64,000 bases of DNA from JACVRW01 sp963835705 (GCA_963835705.1 CAWIGR010000010.1:107869-171868); one strand, 5' to 3'; shown: positions 1-9,161, counted from the first letter of the stretch. Translations and numbers: made by a program. The notes: generated from the sequence alone by a model not told the origin.

Positions 1-1
1 G

Positions 2-97
2 AGCCGCGGCCTCAACACGGTCCAGCGCCTTCTGATGGGGTCGGTCAGTTCGAAGGTCGTTCATCGCGCCCCATCTGACGTCCTTGTCGTCCGCTAA
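2..97 (+). CDS. Universal stress protein (UspA family), C-terminal end only
   Basis: The window opens inside this gene; 31 codons remain before a TAA stop. The visible tail carries a G-S-V-S-S-K-V-V run followed by a short strand ending in VLVVR. This matches the end of UspA-type nucleotide-binding domains, where the G-S-V/T-S turn contacts the ATP phosphates and the last strand closes the sheet. The protein would be a cytoplasmic stress-response ATP-binding protein. Its start, length and second domain, if any, lie outside the window. Confidence 0.8.
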   Translation, partial: SRGLNTVQRLLMGSVSSKVVHRAPSDVLVVR

Positions 98-287
98 GAC
101 TGGCCGGCGGGTCGGCGGGCCGCCCGGGCGCTCGCGATCGAAGCCGATAAGGAACGCCCGCGGGCTGGTCTTTGGGGAGCGGCCTGTCGTCGGGCGAGCG
201 AGTACGCAGCTATTGCCTCCTGCTTCGGCGGAAAGGCAACAGCGCCATCGGCGCTATCGCGCTCCATGCGACTCGGCACTGAGGCGC

Positions 288-540
288 GGGACCGGTGACG
301 CGGGCGTGGGGATCTCGTCGTTGGTGATCCCATACGTCAGCGAACAGTTGGCGATGTGCCGCCTGGCCCGGTCGAGGTATGCGCTGATGGTTTCCCAATT
401 GCCCGCGACCGCCACGGTGATCGGCATCGTGGTGCTCGCCCAGGTGCCGTCGCTCCAGGAGGCCTCGGCGTGGCGCTGGTCGTGGCGGGCGTGGCGGTCC
501 ACCGCGAGCCGGAGCACGCTCACGGCGGCGAGCGCCTAAC
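288..540 (+). pseudogene. EamA/RhtA-type drug/metabolite exporter fragment, frameshifted
   Basis: One frame (from about 288) reads SSLVIPYVSEQLAMCRL and LPATATVIGIVVLAQVPSLQE. These match the next-to-last transmembrane helices of RhtA-like EamA exporters. Near 461-468 the similarity moves to another frame, which reads LGVALVVAGVAVHRE, the typical last helix. No N-terminal half can be seen upstream (98-287 shows nothing recognisable). The gene is therefore truncated and has lost one base. The end overlaps the convergent deacetylase gene. A sequencing indel could explain the frameshift but not the missing front half. Confidence 0.6.
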
Positions 541-1200
541 GGCCGTCGACGCCTCGGCCAGCGTTGTGAACCGCAGGCCGACGCCGGCGGCGCCCGCCGC
601 GATCAGCGGCAGCGCCTCGACCGTCGGCCGTGCGCTGGGGCGGTGGCCGTAGCGGGAGGAGTCGTGCAGGAGCACCACGGCCCCGGCCGACAGGTCGGGG
701 ATGACCAGGTCGGCGATCCGCTGCGGGGAGATCGTCTCCCAGTCCGTCCCCCAGGCCGACCAGTACACCGCCTCTAGGCCGAGTGCCAGGCACGCCTCGT
801 AGGAGGCTTTCGAGAAGCGACCGTAAGGGGGGCGGTAGAAGCGCGGGTCGACGCCGGTGGCCTCTCGCAGCACTTGGAGGCCGCGCTCCAGGTCGTCGCG
901 AGCCTGATCCGGCGTCAGGAGCTCGTGGGCCACGTGGCCGTAACCGTGGAGCTGAACGTCGTGGCCGCGCTCGAGGATCGCCCGGGCGATGGCGGGCTCG
1001 GCCTCCACCTGCTCGCCGACGAGGAAGAACGTGGCCCGCGCACCGGCCGCATCGAGCGCGTCGAGCACCGCCGGCGTGTCGTCTTGGTCGGGGCCGTCGT
1101 CGAAGGTCAGCGCGATCCCCTCGGCCCCGTCCCCGCGCTCCCGCCCCGGGAAGAGCCGCCAGCGTTCGAGCGTATCGACCTGCTCGCTGAAGTGCGGCAT
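520..1200 (-). CDS. Polysaccharide deacetylase (NodB homology, CE4)
   Basis: A 226-residue protein with the CE4 motifs in order: TFDDGPD at 32-38 (catalytic base and metal aspartates), HGYGH at 85-89 (metal histidines), RPPYG at 123-127, and a late LLHD at 177-180 (catalytic histidine). It probably removes N-acetyl or related groups from a polysaccharide or small amide. There is no signal peptide or membrane anchor, so a cytoplasmic role or small substrate is possible. Its ATG overlaps the stop of the upstream SnoaL-like gene in a TGATG junction, so the two are probably translationally coupled. Confidence 0.85.
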   Translation of the reverse strand: MPHFSEQVDTLERWRLFPGRERGDGAEGIALTFDDGPDQDDTPAVLDALDAAGARATFFLVGEQVEAEPAIARAILERGHDVQLHGYGHVAHELLTPDQARDDLERGLQVLREATGVDPRFYRPPYGRFSKASYEACLALGLEAVYWSAWGTDWETISPQRIADLVIPDLSAGAVVLLHDSSRYGHRPSARPTVEALPLIAAGAAGVGLRFTTLAEASTAVRRSPP

Positions 1201-1610
1201 CAGCCGACCAGCTCCCCAACCGCCGCGAGCGCGTCAGCTCGCGCTCGGAAGGTGCGCCTGCAGACGAGCTTGCCGTGGCGCAGCTTCCAGAGGTCGTAGA
1301 TCTCCATGTGCGAGGCGACGCCGCTGTGGCGACCCTGCGCGGACAGGCGGTAGGCGAGGAAGAAGAGATTCGGCTGCAGCTCGATCGCCTCATCCATCTG
1401 CAGCGAAAGCCCGGCCAGCGCTTCGTCGATGGCCGCTCGCCATCGGGTGACGCCCTCCCACCCGTGGAAGACGCGCTCCATGCCCGGCCAGAGCGTATGC
1501 CACTCGATCTCGGGGTCGCAGTGGGCGACGATCCGCTCGTCGTCCCGGGACTCGAACGCGTCGAAGATCGGCCGCCAGGCCGACACACCAGCCTCCTCCA
1601 TCACCGCCAA
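1200..1610 (-). CDS. SnoaL-like / nuclear transport factor 2-fold protein
   Basis: A 136-residue protein with the NTF2-like pattern: an N-terminal helix (WRPIFDAFESRDDERI), a conserved H-C-D-P-E-I-E-W strand start, and a late Y-D-L-W-K-L-R-HGKL turn before the final strand. Such proteins are small cone-shaped enzymes or ligand binders (polyketide cyclases, ketosteroid-isomerase-like). The substrate cannot be read from sequence. It is the first gene of a two-gene unit with the CE4 deacetylase, whose start overlaps its stop. Two other SnoaL-like genes lie in the window (3739-4143 and 50229-50666). Confidence 0.8.
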   Translation of the reverse strand: MAVMEEAGVSAWRPIFDAFESRDDERIVAHCDPEIEWHTLWPGMERVFHGWEGVTRWRAAIDEALAGLSLQMDEAIELQPNLFFLAYRLSAQGRHSGVASHMEIYDLWKLRHGKLVCRRTFRARADALAAVGELVG

Positions 1611-1672
1611 TTATGGCGGCGCGGGCGATCTCCCGAGCTCGAATCGGCCGGCGACGCCGCCGCTGGAGCCCG

Positions 1673-1816
1673 TCACCCGCCCGGCGCCGGCGGCTCGGCA
1701 AGGTGGAACGGGTACTGCACGTCCTTCCTCACCGTCACGAGGTACTTCGCTCCGGAGCGCGGGTCGGTGTGGATCTGGTGGAGCGTCTCGCCGTTCTGGT
1801 CCACCCGAGCGGTCAT
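1673..1816 (-). CDS. Small hypothetical protein (47 aa)
   Basis: The minus strand reads a 47-codon frame from ATG at 1816 to TGA at 1673, with composition typical of a folded protein (MTARVDQNGETLHQIHTDPR then GAKYLVTVRKDVQYPF). An in-frame stop lies a few codons upstream of the ATG, so it cannot be much longer. No clear ribosome binding site is visible and no family is recognised. Support is the residue pattern alone; it could be the surviving end of a longer decayed gene. Confidence 0.4.
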   Translation of the reverse strand: MTARVDQNGETLHQIHTDPRSGAKYLVTVRKDVQYPFHLAEPPAPGG

Positions 1817-2381
1817 CGTGAGCAGGTACTACCAGAAGCGGCGTCCTCACCTGGTGTCGCCACGCCCTCCTCCTGGCAGGATTCCTGCTCTTGAGCCTTC
1901 CCGGCACCCACGAGGGAAGCTGCATGGGGCGTCGCGGACTCGCCGCTTAGCGAAAATCCGTCTCTACTAGCGCTCAGCGGAGTACCATCTTCTTAGCTGG
2001 CCCTGTGGCCAACAATTCCGGCCGGAGAGCGGTAGTAGGCCGCGCGACCAGCGCGACGGGGCAACGCACTATGAGGGCGAACGGGATCGACTACGGGGCC
2101 AGTTCTCTGGGTGGAGAAACACCGCAACTGAGGCGACCGGTTGGCGCGCTTGCTTCGATGCCGTGTGGCCGCATGGGGTGACGCGCGGCGATAGCCGGGC
2201 GAGCACTTTCGCGTGTGGTGACCGCGTCCTCCACTCCCCCCGCTCGCGCTCGGGTCGATCCCGGCAGGACCGACGTTCGCTCCTCCGCACCCGGCCAACC
2301 CCCGGTGCGACGCAACCACTGGGCGGCCGAGTCCAGTAGAGGTAGCGGAAGCAACGCACGCGCGGTAGGAGCTTTAGGCGC
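1817..2381. other. Intergenic stretch with no recognised feature
   Basis: No frame on either strand gives a protein-like sequence, and I see no RNA gene, repeat or clear promoter. The local base composition includes several low-GC patches compared with neighbouring genes. It may be decayed DNA. Confidence 0.4.
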
Positions 2382-3023
2382 CTAGCGGAAGCGGTCTAGC
2401 GCCCGCCCGAAGAAGACGAACAGCGGGTGCTGAATCTCCGTCGCGCCGATTGTCACCTCGGTGCCCTCGGGCGCCATGGCGCGCACCTTCGCCGCGATCT
2501 CCTCCGCCTGCTCGTCCGTGGGCGCTCCGATGCTCACGTGCTTCCAGCGCCGCCTCACGGGCAGCCCCTCGGCGTTCAGCTTCTCCTCGAGCTCGACCGC
2601 CTCGCGGTGCCCCGGCGGGTCCACATGCACCTCGTAGTCCCACTCCCCCTCCTCGGCGGCCTCCGCCACCTGCGCGGCCTCGTGGCGGCGGCGTTCCGTC
2701 TCGCGCTGCTGCTCTGTCTGCGGTAACGGCACAGAGGCGTCGAGCCACGCCTCGGCGTCGGGATGCCAGCGGGTCACGCGCACCGTCCCGCTCACATCCT
2801 CGGCCTCGAGCAGGTCGCGGGCCACCCGCTCCGCCTCGCGCGAGGCCTGCTCGCTGGTGGCGTAGAGGAACATGTGGGGCCCGTCCCGGGTCACCGTCAC
2901 GTTTCCGCCGAGACGCTTCTGCGCCTCCTCGTCAAGGTCGAGCGCGCGGATCCGCTCCGAGAACGTGGCGCCGTGCTCCTCGTCGTCGAGATCGACCTCG
3001 ACACGCCACTCGTCGTTCGTCAC
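2382..3023 (-). CDS. Hypothetical protein with two repeated alpha/beta halves
   Basis: A 213-residue acidic soluble protein. GTG at 3023 is chosen because protein-like sequence (VTNDEWRVEVDLDDEEHG) begins there, while the longer open frame upstream is low-complexity arginine-rich. It has two halves of similar plan: each begins with a W-x-V/Y-E-V-x-V-D strand, then a charged helix, a strand, and an SEQASREAERVA- or TDEQAEEIAAKV-type helix followed by a G-T-V/E-V strand. The halves are joined by a charged helix around 105-125. This suggests a duplicated ferredoxin-like fold. No catalytic motif is visible and no function is assigned. Confidence 0.65.
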   Translation of the reverse strand: MTNDEWRVEVDLDDEEHGATFSERIRALDLDEEAQKRLGGNVTVTRDGPHMFLYATSEQASREAERVARDLLEAEDVSGTVRVTRWHPDAEAWLDASVPLPQTEQQRETERRRHEAAQVAEAAEEGEWDYEVHVDPPGHREAVELEEKLNAEGLPVRRRWKHVSIGAPTDEQAEEIAAKVRAMAPEGTEVTIGATEIQHPLFVFFGRALDRFR

Positions 3024-3384
3024 GGGCGGCAATCTAACGGGCGCGCCTGCCAAGGCGACTCCGCCCTCTGTCCAGAACAGGGGGCGTGCTCCGTCCCACG
3101 GTGTACCGCTGCAAACGAACGTAGGATGTCGCGCGACGCTGACCGACCCACGGCACGCCCTTCGGCGAAGCCGGGCGTTGTCTCGCCGGCCTCGCCGCGA
3201 TGCCCAGCGAAGGTGCGGACCCCGGCTTGTCTGGATGAGCGTCTGCGTTTGGCGTCGCTGCCCCGACCGCCGTGCCAGCGGACGGGTTCCGGCCTGGGAG
3301 CGCTGGGCGGGCGCTTGGGGGTCCGAGAGACCCGCGCCCAAATCTCAGGGGCAGCTTGGCGTAACCTGCGCGCGACCTGCGAAC
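3024..3384. other. Intergenic stretch with no recognised feature
   Basis: Open frames here translate to arginine/proline-rich shadow sequence with no protein-like pattern. No RNA gene or repeat was recognised. Confidence 0.4.
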
Positions 3385-3639
3385 TCAGAGCAGCTGACGT
3401 TCTCGCAGCGCCGTCCGAACGCGATGCCGCCGCCACGGCCCGGCTTCGTCGAGCTGCCTGAGCGCCTGGCTCGCCTCCTGCTGGCGTTGTCTACACGTCC
3501 TTAGGCAGTCGTGCGCCTGGTCGAGCTCGGTGCGCAGCTCCGCGACGGTTCTGCGCAGGAGTTCGAGCTCGGAGCGCTCCTCGTCGCGCAGTTCGACGCC
3601 CCAATCCCACGCTTGACTGGTTTGAGCCATCTGAGCCAT
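3385..3639 (-). CDS. Small coiled-coil protein (84 aa)
   Basis: An 84-residue frame whose middle (about residues 17-66) is a strong heptad pattern of leucine, glutamate, arginine and glutamine (DEERSELELLRRTVAELRTE and onward). This predicts one long coiled coil. No family is recognised. No ribosome binding site stands out, so the exact start (MAQMAQTSQAWDWG) is uncertain. Confidence 0.5.
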   Translation of the reverse strand: MAQMAQTSQAWDWGVELRDEERSELELLRRTVAELRTELDQAHDCLRTCRQRQQEASQALRQLDEAGPWRRHRVRTALRERQLL

Positions 3640-3738
3640 CTGGCCGGTGTTCGCCGTCCGCCGGCCAGCTCCTGCCCGAGGAGCGCATGTCCGCTCGCCC
3701 GCCGGTGTGGCGGGCCTCAGAGTCTTCTGCGTCCGGGC

Positions 3739-4143
3739 TCAGGCGGTTCCCCACGGGTTGTCGATCACGAAGCGCCAGGTGCCGTCTGCCTGACGTCGCA
3801 GGACGTCCGCGTTGCTTGCCGCCAGCCGCACCGGTTCGCCGTCCGGTCCGGTGCCCTCGAACGACCAGACGCCGATCACGAGGGCGAGGTCGTCCACCTC
3901 GAGCACTCGCGTCACCTCGAGGTCGAGCGTGCCGTTCATCGAGATGAAGCCGGACAGCGCTTCGCCGACGCCGGACGGGCCGTGAGCGAGGCTCCCGGGC
4001 TGAGTCGCGAAAGCCGCCTCGCTCTCGTAGAGCGGCATGAGGCTGTCGAGATCCCCGGAGTTGATTCCCGCGACGATCGACTCGAGCACCCGCTCGGGCG
4101 TAGCAGTGGAGATGCCGTCCTTGACCATCACATCTGAGCCCAT
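3739..4143 (-). CDS. SnoaL-like / DUF4440-type protein
   Basis: A 134-residue NTF2-fold protein: helix TPERVLESIVAGINSGDLDS, strand LMPLYESEAAFAT, a HGPSGVGEAL loop typical of SnoaL/ketosteroid-isomerase-like proteins, and a final strand WRFVIDNPWG. A good ribosome binding site (GGAG) lies just upstream of the ATG. It is divergently transcribed from the TetR-type gene at 4185, so it is a likely target of that regulator. Substrate unknown. Confidence 0.8.
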   Translation of the reverse strand: MGSDVMVKDGISTATPERVLESIVAGINSGDLDSLMPLYESEAAFATQPGSLAHGPSGVGEALSGFISMNGTLDLEVTRVLEVDDLALVIGVWSFEGTGPDGEPVRLAASNADVLRRQADGTWRFVIDNPWGTA

Positions 4144-4148
4144 CTTCG

Positions 4149-4164
4149 ATCTCCTTTTCGAGAT
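4149..4164. promoter_or_regulatory. Inverted repeat in the SnoaL/TetR divergent region
   Basis: ATCTC-N6-GAGAT lies directly before the SnoaL-like start and covers its ribosome binding site. Position between a TetR-type gene and its divergent neighbour makes it a candidate operator, or an RNA hairpin masking the binding site. The arms are only 5 bp, so support is weak. Confidence 0.3.
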
Positions 4165-4184
4165 ACAATAGTGAGTTACGAAAG

Positions 4185-4858
4185 ATGACCATACACCCTT
4201 TCAGCCGATATGGCAATATTGACGACACGATCATGAGTCGCGAAAGTCCACCGAAGCGCAAGTACGAGCTGAAGAAGCGCGCCGAAGAGATGGCCGGAAC
4301 GCGCCGGCGCATCACCGAGGCGGCGATCGAGCTGCACGGAAGCGTCGGGCCGGCCCGCACCACGCTGAGCGCGGTCGCCAAGCAAGCAGGCGTGGAACGC
4401 CGCACCCTCTACCGCCACTTCCCCAACGAAGCCGACCTCTTCGAGGCCTGCTCAACCCACTACTTCAGCGCCAACCCGTGGCCCGACCTCGCCACCTGGC
4501 GCGCCATCCGCGACCCGCAGCAACGACTCGAGCGAGCCCTCGACGAGCTCTACGCCTACTACGAGCGCACCGAACCGATGCTCAGCAACGTGCTCCGCGA
4601 CGCCGAACTGGTCGACACCGCCCGCGACGCCATCGCCCCGCTGCACACATACCTCGAACAAGCCGCCGAGATCCTCACACCGGACGCCAAGCCCGCGGCC
4701 GAAGGCGACAACTCCTCAAGGCAGCACTGCGCCACGCCCTCGCCTTCACAACCTGGCACTCGCTCTCAACCAACGGCATCGGACGAGCAGACACGGCAAA
4801 GCTCACCACCGCACTCGTCGAGAGCGCAGCCACCCCACAGCGCCGCAAAGGCCTCTAG
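4185..4858 (+). pseudogene. TetR-family regulator with one frameshift
   Basis: The N-terminal helix-turn-helix is intact (RRRITEAAIELHGSVGPART then LSAVAKQAGVERRTLYRHFP), preceded by a basic stretch. Two starts are possible, ATG at 4185 or 4233. Near 4710 the frame breaks: the continuation LLKAALRHALAFTTWHSL through to the stop at 4858 is read one base out of register, consistent with a single missing base. Joined, the protein would be about 210-225 residues, normal for TetR. The gene may be functional if the deletion is a sequence error. It faces the SnoaL-like gene. Confidence 0.7.
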
Positions 4859-4939
4859 CAGCGAGGTGTCGTCCGTATCGGGGCCCGCGGGGAGGCCTCC
4901 GCCAAGGGGCCCCTCGCCCCGCCGTGTCATCGTAACCGC

Positions 4940-5387
4940 GTGGGGTCGAGGGTCACGGTCGTCGGGCGGCGCGTGGTGGTCGTGGCCGTCGTGGTCGTTC
5001 AGCTCGGGCTCGTGGCACGCGGCTATTGGGCCGACCACAAGGAGTTCGCCTTCCAGATGTTCCCGGAGTCGAGCACCTGGCGCGCCGAGGTGGTCCGGGT
5101 CACCGCAGACGGCCGGCGGGTGCCGGTCGAACGTCCATGGTCGGGCTACAGCTGGGACGAGATGGTGCCGAACAGAGGGTCTGGCGTACCCCTCGGTCCG
5201 CCACCATGCGGACGCCGGGCTCGCCAACCAGCTCGCGTTCCTCGACGAGGCGCTCGACTGGGTGGCACACAACACTCCGCGCGACCGCGAGACCCGTTAC
5301 CTCGAGGCCAGGGTCACGTCCTGGCACAACGACGACCCGCCCCGGGTCGAACTGCTCCGGAGCGATGTCCGCGGAGGCGCAGGGTGA
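4940..5387 (+). pseudogene. Membrane-anchored partner of HTTM protein, frameshifted
   Basis: Starts with GTG at 4940 and an N-terminal valine-rich membrane helix, then an extracytoplasmic part (YWADHKEFAFQMFPESSTWR then GYSWDEM). Near 5170 the frame moves by one base and continues GLAYPSVRHHADAGLANQLA to a stop at 5387. Total length is a multiple of three plus one, consistent with one extra base. Its stop overlaps the GTG of the HTTM gene (GTGA), so the two belong to one operon. I know no biochemical function for this partner. Confidence 0.6.
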
Positions 5388-6518
5388 ACGCGGCCACGGT
5401 CGGCGCGCCGCTCCGTGCCCGCGGGCTGATCGACAGGTTCGACGACCTGCTCGGCCGCGCCGTCAGCATGCGCTCCCTCGCGCTGCTGAGGGTGCTGACC
5501 GGCCCGGTCGTGCTCCTGCATCTGCACCCCCTCCTCTCCGACAGCTTGGACGGGCGGACCTACCGGGACGCCTTCCACCAGCCCTACATCGCCTGGTATC
5601 CGGAGCTGCCCGAGGCCGTGTACGTCGGACTGCTCTGGCTGGCCGCGGCGGGCGCCGTCGCCATGTCGATCGGCTTCCTCACCCGACTGGCGACGGCGAC
5701 GACGTTCGGGATCGTCGCCTACAACCTCTTCCTCTCCACCACGCACTTCCACAACAACCGGGCCTACCTGGTCATCGTGCTGGGGGTGCTGGCCGTGGCG
5801 CCGTGCGGACGGGAGCTGTCCGTGGACGCGTGGCTCCGCCGCCGCCGGGGGCGGCCGGCGCTCGACCGCTCTGCCCCGGCCTGGCCGCTGTGGCTGCTCC
5901 GGTTCGAGTGCGCCGCTGTCTACGGCGCCTCCGGCCTGAGCAAGCTGGTCGATCCGGACTGGTTCGGCGGCACAGTCACCTGGCAGCGTGTCGTGCGGGC
6001 CCGCGACGAGCTGGGGGCGCTTCCGGACTGGACCGTGTCGCTCCTGACCGACCGGAGCTTCCACACCGGGAGCGGCCAAGTTCATCGTGCTGACCGAGCT
6101 GTTCATCGCGCTCGGGCTGTGGTGGCGTGGCAGCCGCTACGCGGCCGTGTGGGTCGCGATCGTGTTCCACATCTCGATCGAGGCGTCGGCATCGGTGCAG
6201 GTCTTCTCGTTCCTCGCCGTCGCCGTGCTGGTGATCTGGGCGGTGCCGTCCACCCGGGATCGGACGCTCCGCCTCGATCCGGCGGCTGCAGGCCACCGGC
6301 GCCTGGGCGCGATGGTCCGCGGGCTCGACTGGCTGGCCCGCTTCCGAGTGGAGCCGGCTCCGGCCGGTACACGGCTCGAGGTGGTGGACCGTGACGGCAC
6401 CGCGATCCGCGGCGCGGCGGCCGCTGCGCTGGTGCTGAGCCGCCTGCCGCTCACCGCCTGGTTCGCGCTCCCGGCGCTGCTCCTTCCCACCGTCCGCCAG
6501 GCCCGCCTCAGGCGATGA
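5384..6518 (+). pseudogene. HTTM-domain membrane protein (vitamin K carboxylase-like), frameshifted
   Basis: A multi-spanning protein with features of HTTM proteins, the family related to vitamin K-dependent gamma-glutamyl carboxylase: SMRSLALLRVLTGPVVLLHL at the front, TRLATATTFGIVAYNLFLST, the HFHNNRAYL motif, and ASGLSKLVDPDWFGG typical of the family. Near 6070 the frame changes; the rest (KFIVLTELFIALGLWWRGSR to the stop at 6518) follows one base later, consistent with one inserted base. Joined, it would be about 378 residues. GTGA overlap with the gene before and ATGA overlap with the gene after show a tight operon. Confidence 0.75.
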
Positions 6519-8293
6519 CCCTCGCCAAGCGCCTCTGGCGCGCCGGCCTCAGCCTGGCGCTGTTACTCGCCCTCGCCTTCGTGGTGCTCGCGCCCCCGGA
6601 GCACTGCCCGACGGTCACCGTCGAGGAGCTCCGGCGCTCCTCCCAGGCCGCCGTCGATTGGTTCGTCCGCAATCAGGAGGCGGACGGGGCCTGGCTGTAC
6701 CTCTACGACGCCGACGACGACTCGATTCCCGCCGAGTACAACGAGGTTCGCCACGCCGGCGTGACGATGGGCCTCTACCAGGCCGCCGCGGCAGGATTGC
6801 CCGGAGCGCTCCGTTCCGCCGACCGGGGCACCGAATGGGCGCTCGACAGGCTGCTCAGACGCGATGGCTGGGCCGCGCTCGAGGGCGAGGGGCGGGTGAC
6901 CACCGGAGCAACGGCGCTACTGGCCGCCGGGCTGGACATCCGCCGAGCGGCCACCGGCGACACGCGCTACGACGACGTGATCGACGAGCTCGGGCGCTTC
7001 CTGCTCGCTCAGACCGAGCCGTCGGGTGCGGTGCTCGCGTCGTATGACGCGACCAGCGGAGCGCCCGTGCCCGGCGAGTACTCGAAGTACTACACCGGGG
7101 AGGCCTACTGGGCGCTGGCCCGCCTCCACCGAACCTTCCCGGACGAGAGCTGGGGCGGAGCCGCGGATCGCATCGGCGCCTACCTGGCGACGTCACGCGA
7201 CGAGGTCGAGGGTCACTGGCCGCCGATTCCCGACCACTGGGCCGCCTACGGCATGTCGGAGACCGTGGAGTTCCCCGAACGCGGCCGCCCGCCGCTCACC
7301 GAAGACGAGGTGGACTACGCGCGCCGGCAGGCGGGGCTGTTCGGCTTCCAGGCCCGGTGGCTCACCCAGTACCACGGCCCGTGGGGCGGCGTGGTCCGCG
7401 GCGGCTACGAGCCCCGTGGCGGCTGGTACGGCGTGGTGGGCGAGGCCCTCACCGGCTGGTGGCTGACCGCGCGGGAGGAGCCCCGGATGGAGGACCTGCG
7501 CGCCGCGATAGCCGAACGCGCCAGGTGCACCGCCGGTCTGGCCATCGACGAGCAATCCGACGCGCAGGAGGCCGCGGACGCCGCCCAGCCGGAGCGGGTG
7601 GAGGGCGCTTGGTTCACCGACGGCGAGACGCGCATGGACGACCAGCAACACGCCCTGGCCGGGCTGCTGCGCACCATCCCGATCGTCGAAGCGGGCGAAG
7701 GGTCGAGCTCCTCCGACCCGGGCGACAACGCGCCGTCGGGCTGGCTGTGGGCTGCCGTGCTCGTGCTGGCGCTGAACCCGGCTCGAGCCGCGTTCGGGGT
7801 TCCTCGCGCCGGGCGGCCGCCGCGGACCGCGGCCCGAGTGGCCGCCGTCGGCGGGGCGATCGGCGGGCTTGGCGTGTGCGCTGCCGCGGCTGCCGGAGGG
7901 CCGCTGCTCGAGGCGCTCGACGTCAGCGAGTCATCGTTCCGCCTCGCCGCCGGAGTGGTCGCCGTACTGGCCGGTATCGGCGACCTGTTCCGGCGACCAC
8001 CCGCGCCCGACCCGGCGCTCTCGGGCTGGCGCGCCGCGCTGATCCCGGTCGCGGTCCCGCTGGTGGCCCGCCCCGCCCTGGTGGTGATAGCGCTGGGCGC
8101 AGGCGCAGACCGAGGCGTCCTCGTGAGCGCAGGCGCGGTGGCCGTGGCCGTCGCGCTGCTGGTCGGGCTCACGGCAGGGTGGCCGACGGAGGGTCCCCGA
8201 GGCCGGGCGCTCAGGTGGGCGGGGCGCCTGCTGGGCGTGGCGCTCGTGGCGGGCGGGGTCCTTCTCGCGATCGATGGGGTGCTGGACGTCTAG
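6515..8293 (+). CDS. Toroid-fold (terpenoid cyclase-like) protein with C-terminal membrane domain
   Basis: A 592-residue protein. Residues 1-26 form a signal anchor. The middle (about 35-330) has repeated motifs of the alpha/alpha-toroid fold: QAAVDWFVRNQEADGAW, VTTGATALLAAGL, YTGEAYWALARLH, QARWLTQYHGPWGG. The C-terminal 190 residues are several hydrophobic helices. Toroid proteins include terpene cyclases, prenyltransferase subunits and lanthipeptide cyclases; no DxDD-type cyclase motif is visible here, so chemistry is unknown. Its ATG overlaps the HTTM stop, suggesting joint action on an exported substrate. The 3' end overlaps the convergent gene by 83 bp. Confidence 0.7.
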   Translation: MTLAKRLWRAGLSLALLLALAFVVLAPPEHCPTVTVEELRRSSQAAVDWFVRNQEADGAWLYLYDADDDSIPAEYNEVRHAGVTMGLYQAAAAGLPGALRSADRGTEWALDRLLRRDGWAALEGEGRVTTGATALLAAGLDIRRAATGDTRYDDVIDELGRFLLAQTEPSGAVLASYDATSGAPVPGEYSKYYTGEAYWALARLHRTFPDESWGGAADRIGAYLATSRDEVEGHWPPIPDHWAAYGMSETVEFPERGRPPLTEDEVDYARRQAGLFGFQARWLTQYHGPWGGVVRGGYEPRGGWYGVVGEALTGWWLTAREEPRMEDLRAAIAERARCTAGLAIDEQSDAQEAADAAQPERVEGAWFTDGETRMDDQQHALAGLLRTIPIVEAGEGSSSSDPGDNAPSGWLWAAVLVLALNPARAAFGVPRAGRPPRTAARVAAVGGAIGGLGVCAAAAAGGPLLEALDVSESSFRLAAGVVAVLAGIGDLFRRPPAPDPALSGWRAALIPVAVPLVARPALVVIALGAGADRGVLVSAGAVAVAVALLVGLTAGWPTEGPRGRALRWAGRLLGVALVAGGVLLAIDGVLDV

Positions 8294-9059
8294 GACGCCG
8301 CTCGTGCCGGCGATTCCACGCCTCGAAGGCGAGAAGCACCACGGCGGGTGGCACCGTGCCCGGCAGGGAGTCGACTACGAGGAAGAGCTGGTTCCAGGCC
8401 TCCGCCGCCACCAGCGTGGCCACCGCAGCGAGCGCCTGGGGGCGCCGCTCGGCGGCGAGGATGCCTCCGACCAGCCCGGCCACGAAGTAGTCGCCGTAGT
8501 CGGTGGAGATGTCCCCGACGTCGGCCACCTGCAGCCGCGGCAGGCCCTCGGCGGGCGCGGCGGCGTTGAAGGCGGCGTTCTGCTCCCCCCACAGGTCGCC
8601 GAATATGAACACGGCGTCGATCACGGCCATCGCCACGACGCCCACCTTCAACCATCCGAGCGGCGCTCCGCCGGCGAGCAGCCTGCCCACGGTCACACAC
8701 GAGCCGACGATCATCAGCAGCCTGGCGGCCCGGCCGAGCGGATCGTCAGGCGCGACGAGGGCAGCAGCCAGCAGCGGCACGATCGCCAGCGCGAGCCAGG
8801 GACGGGCGCCGTGCGCCGCCCAGCCGAGCGCGAGCGCGCATCCGACCGGCACGAGCAGGAAGGCGATCCATGTCAAGGCGTCCGCGCTCGCGCTGGCAGC
8901 GGCGATCGCGACGACGCTCACCACCACCGACAGGGGCGCCACGAGCGCCCAGCCACGGCCCCCCAGCCGCAGCAGGAACGCGGGAATGCCGGCCGCGGGC
9001 AGCGCGACGCAGAGCGCCTGCGCCGCGTCGAGCACGAACGTGTCGAGGTCGAACCACAT
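8211..9059 (-). CDS. Integral membrane protein of unknown function
   Basis: A 282-residue protein with about seven or eight predicted membrane helices between residues 10 and 245 and a short basic proline-rich tail. A conserved-looking acidic loop (DVGDISTDYGDYFVAGLVGG) and a WNQLFLVVDSLPGTVPP segment mark the second half. No transporter signature is recognised. It converges on the HTTM/toroid operon and overlaps the end of the toroid gene, so the basic tail may be longer than functionally needed. Confidence 0.65.
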   Translation of the reverse strand: MWFDLDTFVLDAAQALCVALPAAGIPAFLLRLGGRGWALVAPLSVVVSVVAIAAASASADALTWIAFLLVPVGCALALGWAAHGARPWLALAIVPLLAAALVAPDDPLGRAARLLMIVGSCVTVGRLLAGGAPLGWLKVGVVAMAVIDAVFIFGDLWGEQNAAFNAAAPAEGLPRLQVADVGDISTDYGDYFVAGLVGGILAAERRPQALAAVATLVAAEAWNQLFLVVDSLPGTVPPAVVLLAFEAWNRRHERRPRRPAPHRSREGPRPPRAPRPAGAPPT

Positions 9060-9161
9060 CCGTCCCTGCAGGGTGGCAGCCCCACCGGTCGCGCTACGGT
9101 GCGTGGACCGCGCGCGCTGCCGCCGTCCTCTGCAGTCCTCCGCCCTGTTACTTTTCGCGCC

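Noticed and set aside
4185..5387. 400-codon frame joining TetR to the next gene
   Set aside because: It joins a TetR N-terminus to the tail of the HTTM partner through two frameshifts. The middle part has no protein pattern.
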